Assembly: GCF_030272615.1 (NCBI RefSeq)
Contig: NC_081409.1
Coordinates: forward strand, 23,518,406 to 23,582,405
Origin: Cryptomeria japonica
Taxonomy: Eukaryota; Streptophyta; Pinopsida; Cupressales; Cupressaceae
Length of the DNA stretch: 64,000 nt
Direction of reading: 5' to 3'
Positions 34,710-48,205 of this stretch are shown one piece after another; the first letter of the stretch is position 1, and each line of letters begins with the position of its first letter. The translations under genes were made by a program, and so were the position numbers. Below the pieces are notes generated by a model. That model saw only the letters and a list, made by a program, of their open reading frames with translations. It was not told where the DNA came from and ran no database searches.

Positions 34710-35655
34710 AAGGTATGCAAATTATCACATGACCCCTTGTTGGCAGTGGGCTAGCATCCCTCATGGGGATTCACGAAATGGTTTAACAACCTCCTGTGGA
34801 ATCTATAAGTCTAGTGATTGTATCAAGCATTGATAGGTCGATCTTTTGGTGCAACGACAACCCTAGCTTGTAACAAGTGGTATCAGAGCTTGGTCACAGG
34901 TTCGAATCACGCAGGTCACAGCGAGCGATGCTAGGAGGGGGATTGTTGGCAGTGGGCCAACATCCCTCATGGGGATTCATGACATGGTTTAACAACCTCC
35001 TGTGGATTCTATAAGTCTAGTGGTTGTATTGGGCATTGACAGGTTGATCTTTTGGTGCAACGACAACCCTAGCTTGTAACACCCCTTAAGACATTAATTA
35101 TCAAATGACCCCTTATACTTTCAATATGCATTTACCTTTCATTTAGGACCTCATTAGGACCTCTAATCAAAATAAAAATTCTTAAGACATTAATTATAAC
35201 ACATGACTATCCCTTAAAACATTCATTATCATGCATGACCCTTTAAGACATGTTAATTATCACATGACCCCTTATACTTTCAATGTACACATGTACTTAG
35301 CATTCAAGATCTTAGGAAGGTCTCTCTAAGCTAAAATAGGACCCCTTAAGACATCCTCAATCACATGACCCCATGTACATATACTTTCAATTTTTATTTG
35401 AATCAATATTTAGTATTATGAACTCTTGTTAGAATAGGATCCAATCTTAAGACATTAATTAAATCACACACATGTGTGAACCCTTGAGACATTCATTATC
35501 ACATTCAACCCCTTAAGACATTAATTTAAATCCTGTATGACCCCTTATGTGCTTTAATGTATGTACCTAATGTATTCAAGATCTCATTAGGACCTCTATC
35601 TAATCATTTGTAGGACCCTTGAAGACATTAATTATCACATGTGACCCCAAGTTAA
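34710..35655. repeat. Degenerate minisatellite hosting the TRIM
   Basis: Imperfect repeats of CCCCTTAAGACATTAATTAT followed by CACATGACCCCTTATACTTT and AGGACCTCTAATC, with variable spacing. The TRIM (34738-35081) and C2 (from 35656) both inserted into this array. Confidence 0.75.
34738..35081 (+). mobile_element. T1: TRIM (terminal-repeat retrotransposon in miniature), 344 bp
   Basis: Two 138-bp LTRs (34738-34875, 34944-35081; TGTTGGCAG...TTGTAACA, about 11 differences) flank 68 bp. Those 68 bp hold an exact PBS TGGTATCAGAGC (34878-34889) and a purine tract GGAGGGGGAT (34934-34943). Target duplication CCCCT lies at 34733-34737 and 35082-35086. GGTTCGAATC (34899-34908) matches a tRNA B-box. 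No coding capacity; mobilised in trans. Confidence 0.93.
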
Positions 35656-36136
35656 TGTTGGCCATTTGGTGGAATTGATTATGTGTTGGATTGATGTTTT
35701 GTCATTGATGTCAACACTAGCAGTTTGGATGCTTTATTGGCACCCTTATGGTCTCGGTAGGATGAGTGGTTTTTGGTTAACTTGGATCCGATATGATCTG
35801 GTAGGCTTCGGTATAATCTGGTAATAGAATTGGCTAGTTCATGATACTTATACTCATATTTGGTCAGTTGGTTTGGTTTGGTGATTGGATGCTATCCTAC
35901 TTTCTTAGAAGATTGGTTTCTAGTTCCCACGAGGGTTTCACCGGAAGAGATTTTGGTGGAGATATTTGATGAATTGCATAAGTGGTGTTGGTACGGCTTC
36001 TGATGGAGTTTCAGGATGTTGTTGGTGATCATGTTCGAGCCTTGGCATTTGGAGATTATTGTTGAAGTGTGTGGACCTATACTTGGTCCCAGTAGATCTA
36101 GGTTATGGATTGGCTTTAATGTAACATGTGGATAGG
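35656..36136 (+). repeat. C2 5' LTR, first segment
   Basis: First 481 bp of the LTR, collinear with the complement of 17109-16630 of the solo LTR. Confidence 0.9.
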
Positions 36137-37715
36137 TGGTGCAGGGAACCTAACACTCCAAGCATACAATTTTGTTTTCTTCTAAGTTTTTTGTGTTGTC
36201 TTCTATGATGTAATAATGGACCAACCATTTGGGACTCAGTAGAGCCATGGTTGAGTTGTCAAAGTTTTGATTGTGTCATTTGTGTTCAGGATGCTAACAG
36301 CCTAAGAAGTTGAAATGCTAAGGTAGATCATAGGAGTAGTACTCTAGATCATTGTTATCATGTAAGTGGGGTCTATTATATTGTGTTTAGGTCTTCTAGG
36401 GTATTTGAGGGCCTTCAGGAGCCTTAGAATGCACTAGAATGAAAAGTTGCATCTCAGGAGTCAAAAAGATGTAAAAGTTGTTGAGCAACATTTTACATGG
36501 GCATATAAGCCAACCAACTGAAACATAGGCATATAAGCCAAAATCTACTTAATTGTATGGGTTGGAGAATTTGGAATGCAAGAACAAGTTTTTGAGTTGC
36601 AAGCAAATCTTGTTTTCTTGATTGTTTAACAATTTTCTTGAGTTTTTATTGCTTTGTATGGTCTAGTACAGACTTGAATGTAGAATCTCATTTATGGGAA
36701 TGAGTGTTTATTGAATTTACTTTCCAATAAGTTTGATTAGTAGGACTGATTGTTTTTAGTTTCAGAGATATCATCCATTCTTTGTAACTAGGTGTAAAAC
36801 CCTTGCATAGTAGGGTTTAAGGAGAAAATGGCTCTAACCTGAGTATCCATTGATGACACCTATTGAAATCAAGTGGAATGCTAGGTTAGGGTCTATACAT
36901 AAGTTTAGAATAGGGTTTGTTGTTTTGCAAGCCTCTGTGGAGGAGTTATAATGAAGCCCTAGGCTTGCTGCTAGGAGTTGGTGAGTTAGGACAACAACAA
37001 ATGTGCGTTGTAAGAGCACATATGGATTGGTGGAGCCAAAAATGAGACATGGTTGGAAATCCCTATGAATTCACTACAAGAATCCTCAATTTATTTGTAC
37101 TGGTGAAACTTTCCAAGACCATCTTCCCAAGTCACCCAGGGAGGCCTAGAACCCTTAAAAATAGTGCAGTATTAGAAACCCTATGTGTATAGATAACCCA
37201 AATGCAATTTCCAATATTTTTTGTAACTTTGAAAAGGGTACTCGAATATGAAATTTATTTGTTGCCTTGTGTTGGAAGTTTTCAAACTAATCCCTGAAAA
37301 ACCGACATAGGAGGGCTAATTGGATTAGGCCTATTTGGAACCGGTAGAGACCTAGAGAGGCTTTGAAAGCTTGGAAATGGGTTTGAAGATGCCCAAACCC
37401 CTTAAAGACAACAAAGACATAATGTAAATTCATTTTGAATACAAAGAACCATTTAGTGTGTTGTGATCCTTGTAGGAGTAGTTGGAGCCCTAGGAGTGGT
37501 GTGTAGAGATTGAGGTGGCAACCTCAGTAGGAGGAGGTGATTGTCTAAGACTAGTGGCTATACCTTGGAGGAAAGCCAAAGTAGTTCAAACCTTTGAGAT
37601 ATTGATAGAAAAATTCCTACTAAGTGCCATTGGATGGGATTGAGTAGTTGAAGGGTTGAGTAAGACAAGTCAATCAGGAGGGTGATAAGAACAAGCTCCA
37701 AGACTCCCTACATCA
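36137..37715 (+). repeat. G1 5' LTR
   Basis: Aligns to 60517-62140 except for a shortened, rearranged stretch near 36485-36540, where the partner has about 45 bp more. Confidence 0.9.
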
Positions 37716-37752
37716 AAATGGTATCAAATCCATTCTTTGAAAGATTTGGTGT

Positions 37753-38877
37753 ATGTCGGATTGTGAAGAATCAAAAGCAAGTTCAATGCCTCCAAGGGCA
37801 ATGACTCCAGAAGCCATCTGGCAGATGATGACAGAGATGATAGAAGGATTGAAGGATGAGGAAGGAAATAAAGAAACCAGAGATGTTAAGAAGGAGAAGG
37901 GGAAGGTTAAGATAGAATGGGGAGATGAGACTGATGAAGAAGTGGAAGATGGAGAGCAACAAGAAGTAGTAGCAATGCCTCAAGACCAAAAACTATTCTT
38001 GGATGCATTCAAATCCATCTCCAAAGATAACTTGGTTGGATACCCACCTATGGAGGAAATCTCAATGGAGAAGGGTTGTTAGATTCGATAGAAGCATTAA
38101 ATAATCATTTTGATTATAAGGAGGTAGTAGAGGAGAAAAGAGTAAATGTGACCAAATAAATATTGAGAGGGTCAACATTAGTCTAGTGGAACATGATGCA
38201 AGAAGAAAGGATACAAGAAGGGAAGAAGAAGATAACTTCATGGGAGCGTATGAAGATAAGGATTAAGGCTCAATTCCTACCAAGGGATTATGAAGTTCAA
38301 ATCCACAAGAGATTACAAAATCTTAAACAAAGGGAGTTATATGTCAACACATACACTAAGGAATTCCACAAACTTAGTTTGAGGGCTAGGAAGCATGAGA
38401 ATGAAGTGGAGAAATCAGCCACGTACATGAATGGCCTTAGACAAAACATACAATATGAGATAAGTATCCTCACACTAGACACTGTTCACAAGTGTTTTCA
38501 GTTGGCATTAAGGGAAGAATACATCAAGAAATGAAGAGTAGAAAAGAAAAGAAGGTAGTGGGGACTCATAGAGAGGAAAATTTAGAGGAAGAAGCAATTT
38601 TAGGGGCAGGTTTGGAAACTCAAGAAGAGGAAATATAGTCTTCACCGGTAGGTGTTATCATTGCAATTAAGTTGGGCATTACATGAGTACGTGCCAGGGA
38701 AAAGCCTCAAGTTCAACAAGCTCATACATGGGTGAAAGAAGGACTCAATTGGTGCAAGAGGAGGACACTCAAAGTGAGACCTCTCCAATCAGCAAGGTAG
38801 GGCTAGTGACAGATGGAGAAAACTTAATGATGAGAAGAACAATGCTCAACATACCCCAAGCTCAAGAGCCACCATAG
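37753..38877 (+). pseudogene. G1 gag
   Basis: Starts ATG 37753 (MSDCEESKASSMPPRAMTPE), 34 bp after the PBS start. After an acidic Lys/Glu segment and a stop at 38080-38082, a shifted frame at 38193-38534 carries the Retrotrans_gag-type region (WERMKIRIKAQFLPRDYEVQ, YTKEFHKLSLRA). A CCHC knuckle at 38653-38694 (CYHCN-stop-VGHYMSTC) is split by a TAA. Structural particle protein; broken by stops and a frameshift. Confidence 0.85.
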
Positions 38878-38886
38878 AGGAAAAGT

Positions 38887-39196
38887 TTGTTTAGGACCAC
38901 TTGTAAGTCACATGGGAAAATTTGTAAGGTGATTGTGGATTTAGGTTCCACAAAGAACATTGTCTCAATTGAAATGGTGGATAAGCTCAAAATGAAAAGA
39001 TTGCCTCACCTCACTCCCTACAAGGTGTCATGGCTCAACTGGGGTCAACATGTCTTAGTTGATGAACAAGCATGGGTGGACTTTGAAATTGGTGAGTATA
39101 AAGACAAACTACTATGTGACATATTGCCTATGGATTCTTGTCATTTGTTGTTGGGCCATCCATGGCAATATGATGTGAAAGATAGTCATGATGGAG
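38887..39196 (+). pseudogene. G1 aspartic protease, cut by C3
   Basis: VIVDLGSTKNIVS is the retroviral-type protease active site with the usual DSG/DGG changed to DLG. CDILPMDSCHLLLGHPWQYD is the conserved chromovirus segment linking protease to RT. The frame is open until C3 interrupts it at 39202, and the next G1 sequence resumes at 46812. Confidence 0.85.
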
Positions 39197-39201
39197 AAAA
39201 G

Positions 39202-40821
39202 TGATAACTCAATGATGAACCACTAGTACCAAACTGGTACTAAGAGGGGGGGTGAATCAGTATAGACACAAATGTAGTCCAAAACCAGTTTTGACAGAAA
39301 ACACTCACAATGACTGATAAACAGAGATACCGGTAAAACAGAGTGCAACCAGTAGCATCCAAAATAACTCAAACAGTCATGAACTGGTTACTTACTAAGA
39401 TTTTCTCTTAGCTCAATACCACATTATCATAATATTCTCATGCATCAACTAGTAGACCTAACCATCAAATTTTCACAATAGTGAGTTCAATATGTTTTAT
39501 AGACAGGCATAAAACATAGAAACTTCATGTGCATAACAAATAAAACAAAGCATCACAAGACAAAAGTATTTCACATGACACACATATTTTTCACATGGAA
39601 ACCCAACTGGGAAAAACCACAGTGGGGATGAATACCCACAAGCTACTTTTTGAACTCTTTAGAAGTCTACTCTGTTAGGAGCCTTGTCCGGTTAAGAACA
39701 TTACAACAGGTTTTGGTAGGAACCGATCCTGTTAGGGATCACCTGGTCAAGGGATACCCAGTTAAGGGTTAAACCCGGTAGGGTCACCTTGTTAGAGGAT
39801 TTTAAGAACTCAATTGTTGAAAGGATCTCCTAAGCTTCTCTAGCTTCTCAGAACTCATTAGCTTCAAGTTACCCGGTTAAGGGATTTACAGCAAGCCGGT
39901 TAAGACCACCCGATTTAAGGGATTTTGAATCAAGCCAATTAAAGCTACCCTGTTAGGGGATTTTGTAACTGTTGAAGTGGTTAGAGATCAACAGGTATTA
40001 CAATGATCTATTAACAGTACTTAATACTAATATAGATATGTTTAGACTCCTCTTTTCCTTCTACACATACACTTTGCAGGTATCTCTTTTCTCCTATGGT
40101 CTGGCAAGAATCTTGTATCACTTTCGTTGGATACACACTCACAACTTTTTGCCAACAATTTTAGACAGAAACCTAACATCAACCTTATAGGGAACATACA
40201 GGTCGGTAGCAAAAACCCTAAACCCTAAACCTGTTAGGTTGAGCAATTCAAACGGTTCGATCTTGACCATTGAAACATACTGTATTGAATGCACCAGTCT
40301 TGAGTCAATCTCAAGACATTCTCCATCGTCCATTATCCACCGTTTTCATAGCGGTTGATAACCCATCATGCATTATCACTATTTGACAGACTTCGCACAT
40401 TCCCAAGGTAGATAGGAATAGTCTTCTTCATGCAAGATCCTTCATGCGCACAGAGCTTACATGGCAACACGATCTGTCCTCCATCATACTACTAGCTCAT
40501 CACACAAAGATCACCGATTGAGTCACACAGACTTGAGCTACTCCAACTAGAAACCCCAAAGTGGAAGTTTCCTTACCAACTGGTAGTCATACAGTGCTTC
40601 CATGTGCCGGTTCCCATAACTGCATGCTGATTCACTTTGAACAAATGTGCTACTTTACTTTGGCATATACTGGTTCATACATATACTGGTATCTCTTTCT
40701 TCACTTATCTCATGTGCCAGTTCACACTATGCCTCATATTGACATCAATGACAACACACAATATCATTATGTCTTCATGCCAGTTTACATAAGGCTCATG
40801 CCAGTTCACATAATGCCAACA
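39202..40821 (-). repeat. C3 3' LTR
   Basis: Pairs with 45207-46811. It has a 15-17 bp extra piece near 39755. Many changes are transitions. Confidence 0.93.
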
Positions 40822-41103
40822 ATCTCCCGCTTTGGCATTGATGGCAATATACAAAAGATATCTTCTCTGCTTCACATCTTCTCCCCATTTGCTGCAGATG
40901 TCTTTTCGCTTCACTTCTTCTCCCCATTTGCTATAGATATCTTTTCACTTCACTTCTTCTCCCCCTTTGACAACAATGCCAAAGGGGAGGTACAATCACC
41001 ATTATTTCCTTATGCTGCTCCCTCTGAGGAGTAGCATCCTTAAACACACCAATCAACCAAAGATTTGTCTATCTAGTACCTGACTGATGTGGAACAACCA
41101 CTT

Positions 41104-44100
41104 TTAGTTCACCTCTTGAAGTGGCAATACCCCTAATTCACCTCTCAAATACACAAATGTTGTCTTTGGGAGAGGCTTGGTGAATATGTCTGCTAATTGC
41201 TCCTTAATGGACACATGCTCTAGTGCAATCTCTTTATTCTGAACCTTTTCCCTCAAGAAATGATACTTAAGCTCAAAATGCTTGGTTCTAGAATGTAAAG
41301 CCAGATTATTTGATATATTGATAGCACTTGTGTTATCACAGAATATACTTACCGGTTCAGGTACAGGGATCTTGAAGCCTTCCAGTACATGCTTCATCTA
41401 GATTGTCTAAGTATAGTTCATGAAAGCTGCAACATATTCTGCTTCCACTGTAGACTGAGAGATGCAACTCTGCTTTTTACTCATCCATGAGACCAGTCTA
41501 CCATTGAGAAAGAATGCACCACTGGTTGTGCTCTTCCAATCATCCACATTACCGACCCAATCAGCATCTGTGAATACTTTCAGATTGAAATTATTGTTGT
41601 ATGGGTACCACAATCCATAGTCAATTGTTCCCTTCAGATACCTAAGAATCCACTTGACTGCACTCAAGTGAGATTCTCTTAGACTCTTTTGGAACCTTGC
41701 AGTGATGCCAACTACATGTGCAATATCCGGTCTACTATGTACTACATAGTGCAACTTACCAATCATTGATCGGTATTCCTTTTCATCAACCAATGCAGAA
41801 TCATCTTCCTTTGTCAATTTGCAACTGGTCACCATCGGTGTACCAACTGATTTTCTATCTTCCATGCCAAAAGTCTTCAACACCTCTTTGACATATTTGG
41901 ACTGAGTGATGAAGATTCCATCTTTCATCTGCTAGATCTACAGTCCAATGAAGAACTTAATCTCCCCTATGAGTGACATTTCAAACTCTTTCTTCATCTC
42001 ATCAGCAAACTCATGACTCATCTTGTCATCTCCACCAAAGATGATGTCATCAACAAAGACTTCACAGATCAAGATCTGATCTTCTTCAGACTTTAAGTAG
42101 ATATTACTATCTTCTCTTGTTCTCTCAAATCCAATCTTCACAAGATGGGAATGTAGGCACTCATACCATGCCCTAGGTGCTTGCTTTAGACCATATAATG
42201 CATATATACTTCCTCTTCAAGTACACCATTTAGGAATGCATATTTTACATCCTTTTGATACACCTTGAATCTCTTAAAAGCTGCATATGCAAGAAGCATA
42301 CAAACTCCTTCCAAACTGGCTATAGGAGAAAAGGTTTCCCCGTAGTCTTCACCTTCTTCTTGAGCATATCCTTTGCATACCAGTCTGGCTTTATTCCTAA
42401 TCACTGTACCATCCTCATTCAACTTATTTCTAAACACCCATTTGGTGCCAATGACATTCTTATGCTCTGGTCTGGGTACCAAGGACCATGTACCATTTTT
42501 CTCTATCTGGTCAAGTTCTTCTTCCATTGCCTTGATCCAGTCTTCATCATTATGAGCCTCTTTGAATGATTTAGGCTCAAATTTAGAGATCATGCATAAG
42601 TTTTCTCTGATCTTTCTTCTGGTAAGGATTCCTACATCCTTACCACCTATGATCTGCTTGGGATCATGATTCAACTTGACATACCGAGGAATGGTCTTAA
42701 TTGGTTCTTCTTGCTTTTCTTCTTCATCCTTATCTTCATCAGTATCAACATTCACCGGTTCAAGAACACTGTTACTAGTGCTTGCTTGACTGACAACCAG
42801 TTCCCAAAAGGTTGTAACTGGTTCATTTACAGCTTGCTCACTGTCAGTTTTCTCAGTCTTCTCAGAGGATTCATCAACTCTTACATTGATGCTTTCCATA
42901 ATTCTCTGAGTCCTATTGTTGTAGCACTTGAAAGCTTTACTCTTGGTGGAATATCCTAGAAATATTCCTTCATCACATTTAGCTTCAAATTTGCCATGAT
43001 GTTCACTTCTCTTGATGTAACATTTGCTACCAAAGACCTTAAAATAATCTACCACAGGGGTCTTACCGGTCCAATACTCATAAGGTTTTTTGTCCTTGCC
43101 CTTTTTGATGAGTACCTGGTTCATAGTGTAAACTGCGGTGCTCATCGCTTCTCTCCAAAAGGTGTGAGCAACCTTTCCTTGGATCAACATAGTTCTAGCT
43201 GCTTCAACCACAGTCCGTTTATTCCTCTCTGCTAGACCATTCTATTGTGGAGTCCGGGGGGCAGATAGCTATCTCTTCATAGTACTTGTTGAATTCACTG
43301 GAAGTGAATTCCCCTCCTTGATTAGTTCCGAGACACTTGATCCTTTTACTGCTTTCCTTTTCCACTAATGCTCTGAAAGCTTTGAATTTCCCAAAAGCTT
43401 CAAACTTGTCTTTCAAGAATGTGACCCACATCATTCTTGAGCAGTCATCAGTGAGAATCATGAAGTACCTATCACCCTACACACTTCTAGTTTTCATAGG
43501 ACCACATAAATCAGTATGCACAAGATCAAGCAAGTTGTCAGTAGTGAAAGATTTACCTTTAAAAGTTGAGGAAGACATTTTCCCCAATTGACATTCTCTA
43601 CACAAGGTATTATCTGGTTTGCTTAGCACCGGCAACCCTCTAACTGCCTTGATCTTACTAGCCTTCACAATGTTGTCAAAGTTCACATGGCAGAATCTTG
43701 TATGCCATATCCAGTCGTATGCCATATCCAGCTATCATCAAGCTTAGCCATAAGACATGTGCTTATATTAGCATTTAGATGAAATAGGTTACCTTTAGTT
43801 TGCATGCCAGTGGCTACCAATTTACCATCTTTACCTTTGATTCTACAAACTCCATTCTTGAATTGCAGAGCGAGTCCACTGTCATTTAACTGGGCAACAC
43901 TTAGAAGGTTGTGTCTGAGACCATCAACCCAATACACATTGTCAACACTACTCTTTCCATTCAAGGAGATGGACCCTCTGCCTTTGACCATGCATGGTGC
44001 GTCATTGCCAAAGCGAACCACACCATCATCATACTCTTCTAATGATAGAAACTTGCTCCGATCACCAGTCATATGGTGAGAACAACCACTATCAATGATC

Positions 44101-45137
44101 CACTCATTGGAATCATCAAACTGGGAGACAAGAGCCTTCTTGTCTGTCACATCTTCCTTTACAACAATGAACACAATGTCTTCATTTTCTTCATCTTTAG
44201 ATTCCTCATCTGTGACACCTTCATCAACTACCACAAAATAATTTCTCTGGTTTCCTCCTTTGAATTTCTTGAACCTTTCCGGTTTGTCCTTGTTGTCTCT
44301 ATTAGGACAGTTCATAGCAATATGTCCTATCTAGTTGCAGGAGAAACATTTCAAAGGTAGTTTACCTTTGTATTTACTAGTTCCTTTTGGGAATCTCCTA
44401 GCCAGAAGAGCTTCAAATTCCATCAGAAACTCTTCATCCTTCATCTCTTTGTTCTGACTAGGTTCCCCATTAGTGCTAGCCTCTTTTCCTTTTCTGGATG
44501 GTATAGTCGAAGCTTTAAAAGCTAGTTCTAACTTTTGAACACTACCATCAAAGCTATTTAGCTCATAGGCTATCAACTTGGCTATGATGGAGTCCAAGGA
44601 TGCCTTAGACTTGCCTATTGATCTCAGCTCCTGAATAGCAGCAACCCTTATTGCATAGACCAGCAATAGGGATCTCAGGACTTTACTTACCACAGTGGAA
44701 TCTTCTATTTTGCCACCTGCACTCTTTATTTCTCCAACAACTATTTTGATTCTTATTCCATACTACTGAATGGTCTCTCCTTCAACCATTCTCATGTCTT
44801 CAAACTTTCCTCTCAAGCTCTCTTCCTTAGCCTATTTTACATGCTCATCACCACCATAGATATTTTCAAGAGCATCCCATACTTCTTTGGGATTTGCCTT
44901 GTCCTAAACATCAATAAACTCAATGTCAGATAAACTACTAATGAGGGCTTCCATGACTTACCCATTTTCTTGTATCTCTCTCTTTTGGTCATCAGTGAGA
45001 GTACCGGTAGGAACAAAATATACATTTTCAACATAACTCCAGTGTTGAACACCCATACTTTTGATGAATATCTTCATCCTGTCTTTCCATATAACAAAGT
45101 TTTCCTTGTTGAACTTTGGATCTTCCCTCTTCATCAT
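41104..45137 (-). pseudogene. C3 gag-pol polyprotein
   Basis: Minus strand from ATG 45137 (MMKREDPKFNKENFVIW). Gag: EVWDALENIYGGDEHVK, knuckle CFSCN-stop-IGHIAMNC near 44345-44305. Protease: WIIDSGCSHHMTG (about 44100), active site intact. Pre-integrase: WHTRFCHVNFDNIV, CRECQLGKM. Integrase: DDCSRMMWVTFLKDKFEAFG, TNQGGEFTSSEF, then KTPVVDYFKVFGSKCYIK. RT: WVFRNKLNEDGTVIRNKARL, VYQKDVKYAFLNG, VFVDDIIFGGDDKM. RNase H: ADWVGNVDDWKSTTSG, VEAEYVAA, HFLREKV, ADIFTKPLPK. Expected copia order. About ten nonsense codons plus frameshifts near 44330, 43480, 43220 and 42185 inactivate it. Confidence 0.9.
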
Positions 45138-45192
45138 TTGGCTAGGATCTTTTCCTCAAGTGGTTAAGCTTACAACACAGATGACCTGGAGT

Positions 45193-45204
45193 GCTCTGAT
45201 ACCA
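45193..45204 (-). other. C3 primer-binding site
   Basis: Minus strand TGGTATCAGAGC, two bases inside the 5' LTR boundary at 45207. Confidence 0.93.
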
Positions 45205-45206
45205 AT

Positions 45207-46811
45207 TGATAACTCAATGATGAACCACTAGTACCAAACTGGTACTGAGAGGGGGGGTGAATCAGTATAGACACAAATGCAGTCCAAAACCGGTTTTGAC
45301 AGAAAACACTCACAATGACTGATAAACAGAGACACCGGTAAAACAAAGTGCAACCGATAGCATCCAGAATAACTCAAACAGTCATGAACTAGTCACTTAC
45401 TAAGCTTTTCTCTTAGCTCAATACCACATTATCATAATATTCTCATGCATGAACTAGTAGACCTAACCATCAAATTTTCACAACAGTGAGTTCAATATGT
45501 TTTATAGACAGGCATAAAACATAGAAACTTCATGTGCATAACAAATAAAACAAAGCATCACAAGACAAAAGCATTTCACATGACACACATATTTTTCACG
45601 TGGAAACTCAACTGAGAAAAACCACGGTGGGGATGAATACCCACAAGCTGCTTTTTGAACTCTTTATAAGTCCGCTTTGTTAGGAGCCTTGTCCGGTTAA
45701 GAACATTACAATAGGTTCTAGTAGGAATTGATCCTGTTAGGGATCACCTGATTAAGGGTTAAACCCGGTAGGGTCACCTTGTTAGAGGATTTTAAGAACT
45801 CAATTGTTGAAAGGATCTCCTAAGCTTCTCTAGCTTCTTAGAACTCATTAGCTTCGAGTTACCCGATTAAGGGATTTATAGCAAGCCGGTTAAGACCACC
45901 CGATTTAAGGGATTTTGAATCAAGCCAGTTAAGGCTACCCTGTTAGGGGATTTTGCAACTGTTGAAGTGGTTAGAGATCAATAGGTATTACAATGATCTA
46001 TTAACAGTACTTAATACTAATATAGATCTGTTTAGGCTCCTCTTTTCCTTCTACACATACACTTTGCAGGTATCTCTTTTCTCCTATGGTCTGGCAAGAA
46101 TCTTGTATCACTTTCATTGGATACACACTCATAACTTTTTGCCAACAACTTTAGACAGAAACCTAACATCAACCTTATAGGGAACATATAGGTCGATAGC
46201 AAAAACCCTAAACCCTAAACTTGTTAGGTTGAGCAATTCAAACGGTTCGATCCTGACCGTTGAAACATACTGCATTGAATGCACCAGTCTTGAGTCGATC
46301 TCAAGACATTATCCATCATCCATTATCCACCATTTTCATAGCGGTTGATAACCCATCATGCGTTATCACTATTTGATAGACTTCACACATTCCCGAGGTA
46401 GATAGGAATAGTCTTCTTCATGCAAGATCCTTCACGCGCACAGAGCTTACGTGGAAACACGATCTGTCCTCCATCATACTACTAACTCATCACACAAAGA
46501 TCACCGATTGAGTCACACAGACTTGAGATACTCTAACCAGAAACCCCAAAGTGGAAGCTACCTTACCAACCGGTAGTCATATAGTGCTTCCATGTGTCAG
46601 TTCCCATAACTACATGCCGGTTCACTTCGAACAAATGTGTCGCTTTACTTTGGCATATACCGATTCACACATATGCCGGTATCTCTTTCTTCACTCATCT
46701 CATGTGCTGGTTCACACTATGTCTCATATTGACATTAATGACAACATGCAATATCATTATGTCTTCATGCCAGTTTACATAAGGCTCATGCCGGTTCACA
46801 TAATGCCAACA
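45207..46811 (-). repeat. C3 5' LTR
   Basis: Outer end ...GCCAACA at 46811 abuts AAAAG. Partner of 39202-40821. Confidence 0.93.
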
Positions 46812-48205
46812 AAAAGAACAACTATCTCATCACCAAGAATGGTAAGAAGTAACAGATGGATCCATTACCTAATCCAAAAGAGGAAAAGAAAGTAGGATGA
46901 AGTGTGATGTTGATGAGAGGAAAAGAGTTCCTTAAGGTGTTAAAGCAAGAAGGACATCAGGGCCATGTTATAGTGTTGAAGCCTAAAGATGAAACTAAGG
47001 CAGATCCAATGAGTGAAGTGCCTCAAGAAGTGCAAGGACTACTAAATCAATATGCAAAAGTTATAGGAGATGATATGCTTGATTCTTTGCCTCCAATGAG
47101 ATATGTGAATCATCAAATAGACTTGATACTAGGGGCAAATCTGCCTAACAGAGCGGCTTATAAAATGACACCTAGTCAAAATGAAGAGATTGCCAAACAA
47201 GTGCAAGAACTCTTAGACAAAGGGTTTATCAAGAAGAGTTTGATTCCATGTGCTGCTCCTACTATATTAGTGCCTAAAAAAGGAGGAAAATGGAGAATGT
47301 GCATTGACTCAAGAGAAATCAATAAGATCACTATAAGGTACCGGTTTCCCATGCCAAGGATTGAGGATCTATTGGAAAATCTAGGAGGAGAAAGTTACTT
47401 CACAAAGGTGGACTTGAAATTTGGTTATCATCAGATTAGAATCAGACCTAGTGATGAATGGAAGACAACCTTCATAACCAATGCAGGCCTATATGAGTGG
47501 TTGGTGATGCCATTTGGCCTGACCAATGCACCTAGTACCTTCCAAAGGCTCATGAATGAAGTCTTAGTTGAGTTTATTGGTAGATTTGTTATTGTGTATC
47601 TTGATGACATTTTGATCTACAACACATCCAAGGAGGAACACCTCAAGCATGTGGATATGGTCTTGAAGAAGTTGAAGGAGGCTCAACTCAAAATCAACCT
47701 TGAAAAATGTGAGTTTTTGAAAATAGAGTTAGTTTACCTTGGTTTTGTTATTTCTCAAGGATGTTTAAAGATGGATCCAAGTAAGGTAGAAGCAATAGTT
47801 AATTGGCCTACACCTAGGGGCATAAGTGATGTTAGAATTTTTCATGGAATGACATATTTTTATAGGAAGTTTGTGAGAAACTTTAGCCATGTTTGTGCTC
47901 CTATACTCAACACCATTAAAGGAGGGATTAAGTGTCACTTTAAGTGGACAGAGGAAGCCAATAAGGGGTTTGAAATGTTGAAAGATAAGATAGAAGAGAT
48001 GCCAACCCTTAGATTGCTTGATTTCAATCAATTGTTTACAGTAGAATGTGATGCTAGCCAAAGGGCAATAGGGGCAATTTTAAGCCAAGAGGGTCATCCT
48101 ATAGCCTTCTTCTCTGATAAGTTAAATGAAGCTAAGAAAAGGTACTCCACATATTACTTGAAGTTGTATGCAATGGTACAAGCATTGAAGAAGTGGTGTC
48201 ATTAC
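46812..48205 (+). pseudogene. G1 reverse transcriptase and start of RNase H
   Basis: After the C3 duplication, KNNYLITKNGKK resumes the protease-RT linker with stops near 46850-46895. An open frame then runs from 46904 with all chromovirus RT blocks: VPKKGGKWRMCIDSREINKI, TKVDLKFGYHQIRI, YEWLVMPFGLTNAPSTFQRL and the catalytic YLDDILIY (about 47600), then LGFVISQG and the connection region. RNase H begins with FTVECDASQRAIGAIL and runs to KKWCHYL, where homology stops at 48205. The RT core is uninterrupted (residues about 1-430), in contrast to the stop-rich right half at 58739. Confidence 0.92.
48138..48205 (+). repeat. 68-bp duplicated G1 RNase H segment, left copy
   Basis: AAAGGTACTCCACATATTAC to GTCATTAC recurs at 58739-58806 with four substitutions. 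It flanks the composite insert and is far longer than an LTR-element target duplication. Confidence 0.9.

Larger units (their letters stand above)
39202..46811 (-). mobile_element. C3: Ty1/copia element inserted in G1
   Basis: Target duplication AAAAG at 39197-39201 and 46812-46816. LTRs 39202-40821 (1620 bp) and 45207-46811 (1605 bp) run TGTTGGCATTATG...GAGTTATCA on the minus strand. PBS TGGTATCAGAGC is exact at 45204-45193. A purine tract (complement of ATCTCCCGCTTTGG) lies at 40822. Full gag-pol order is present but carries nonsense codons and shifts. Confidence 0.93.

Noticed and set aside
34878-34910. Possible tRNA gene fragment (B-box word)
   Set aside because: No cloverleaf; the segment is the TRIM internal region with PBS and PPT.
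40206-40226. AAACCCTAAACCCTAAAC telomere-like repeat (also near 46205)
   Set aside because: Only two to three units, and present at the same place in both C3 LTRs, so it is LTR sequence and not an interstitial telomere.
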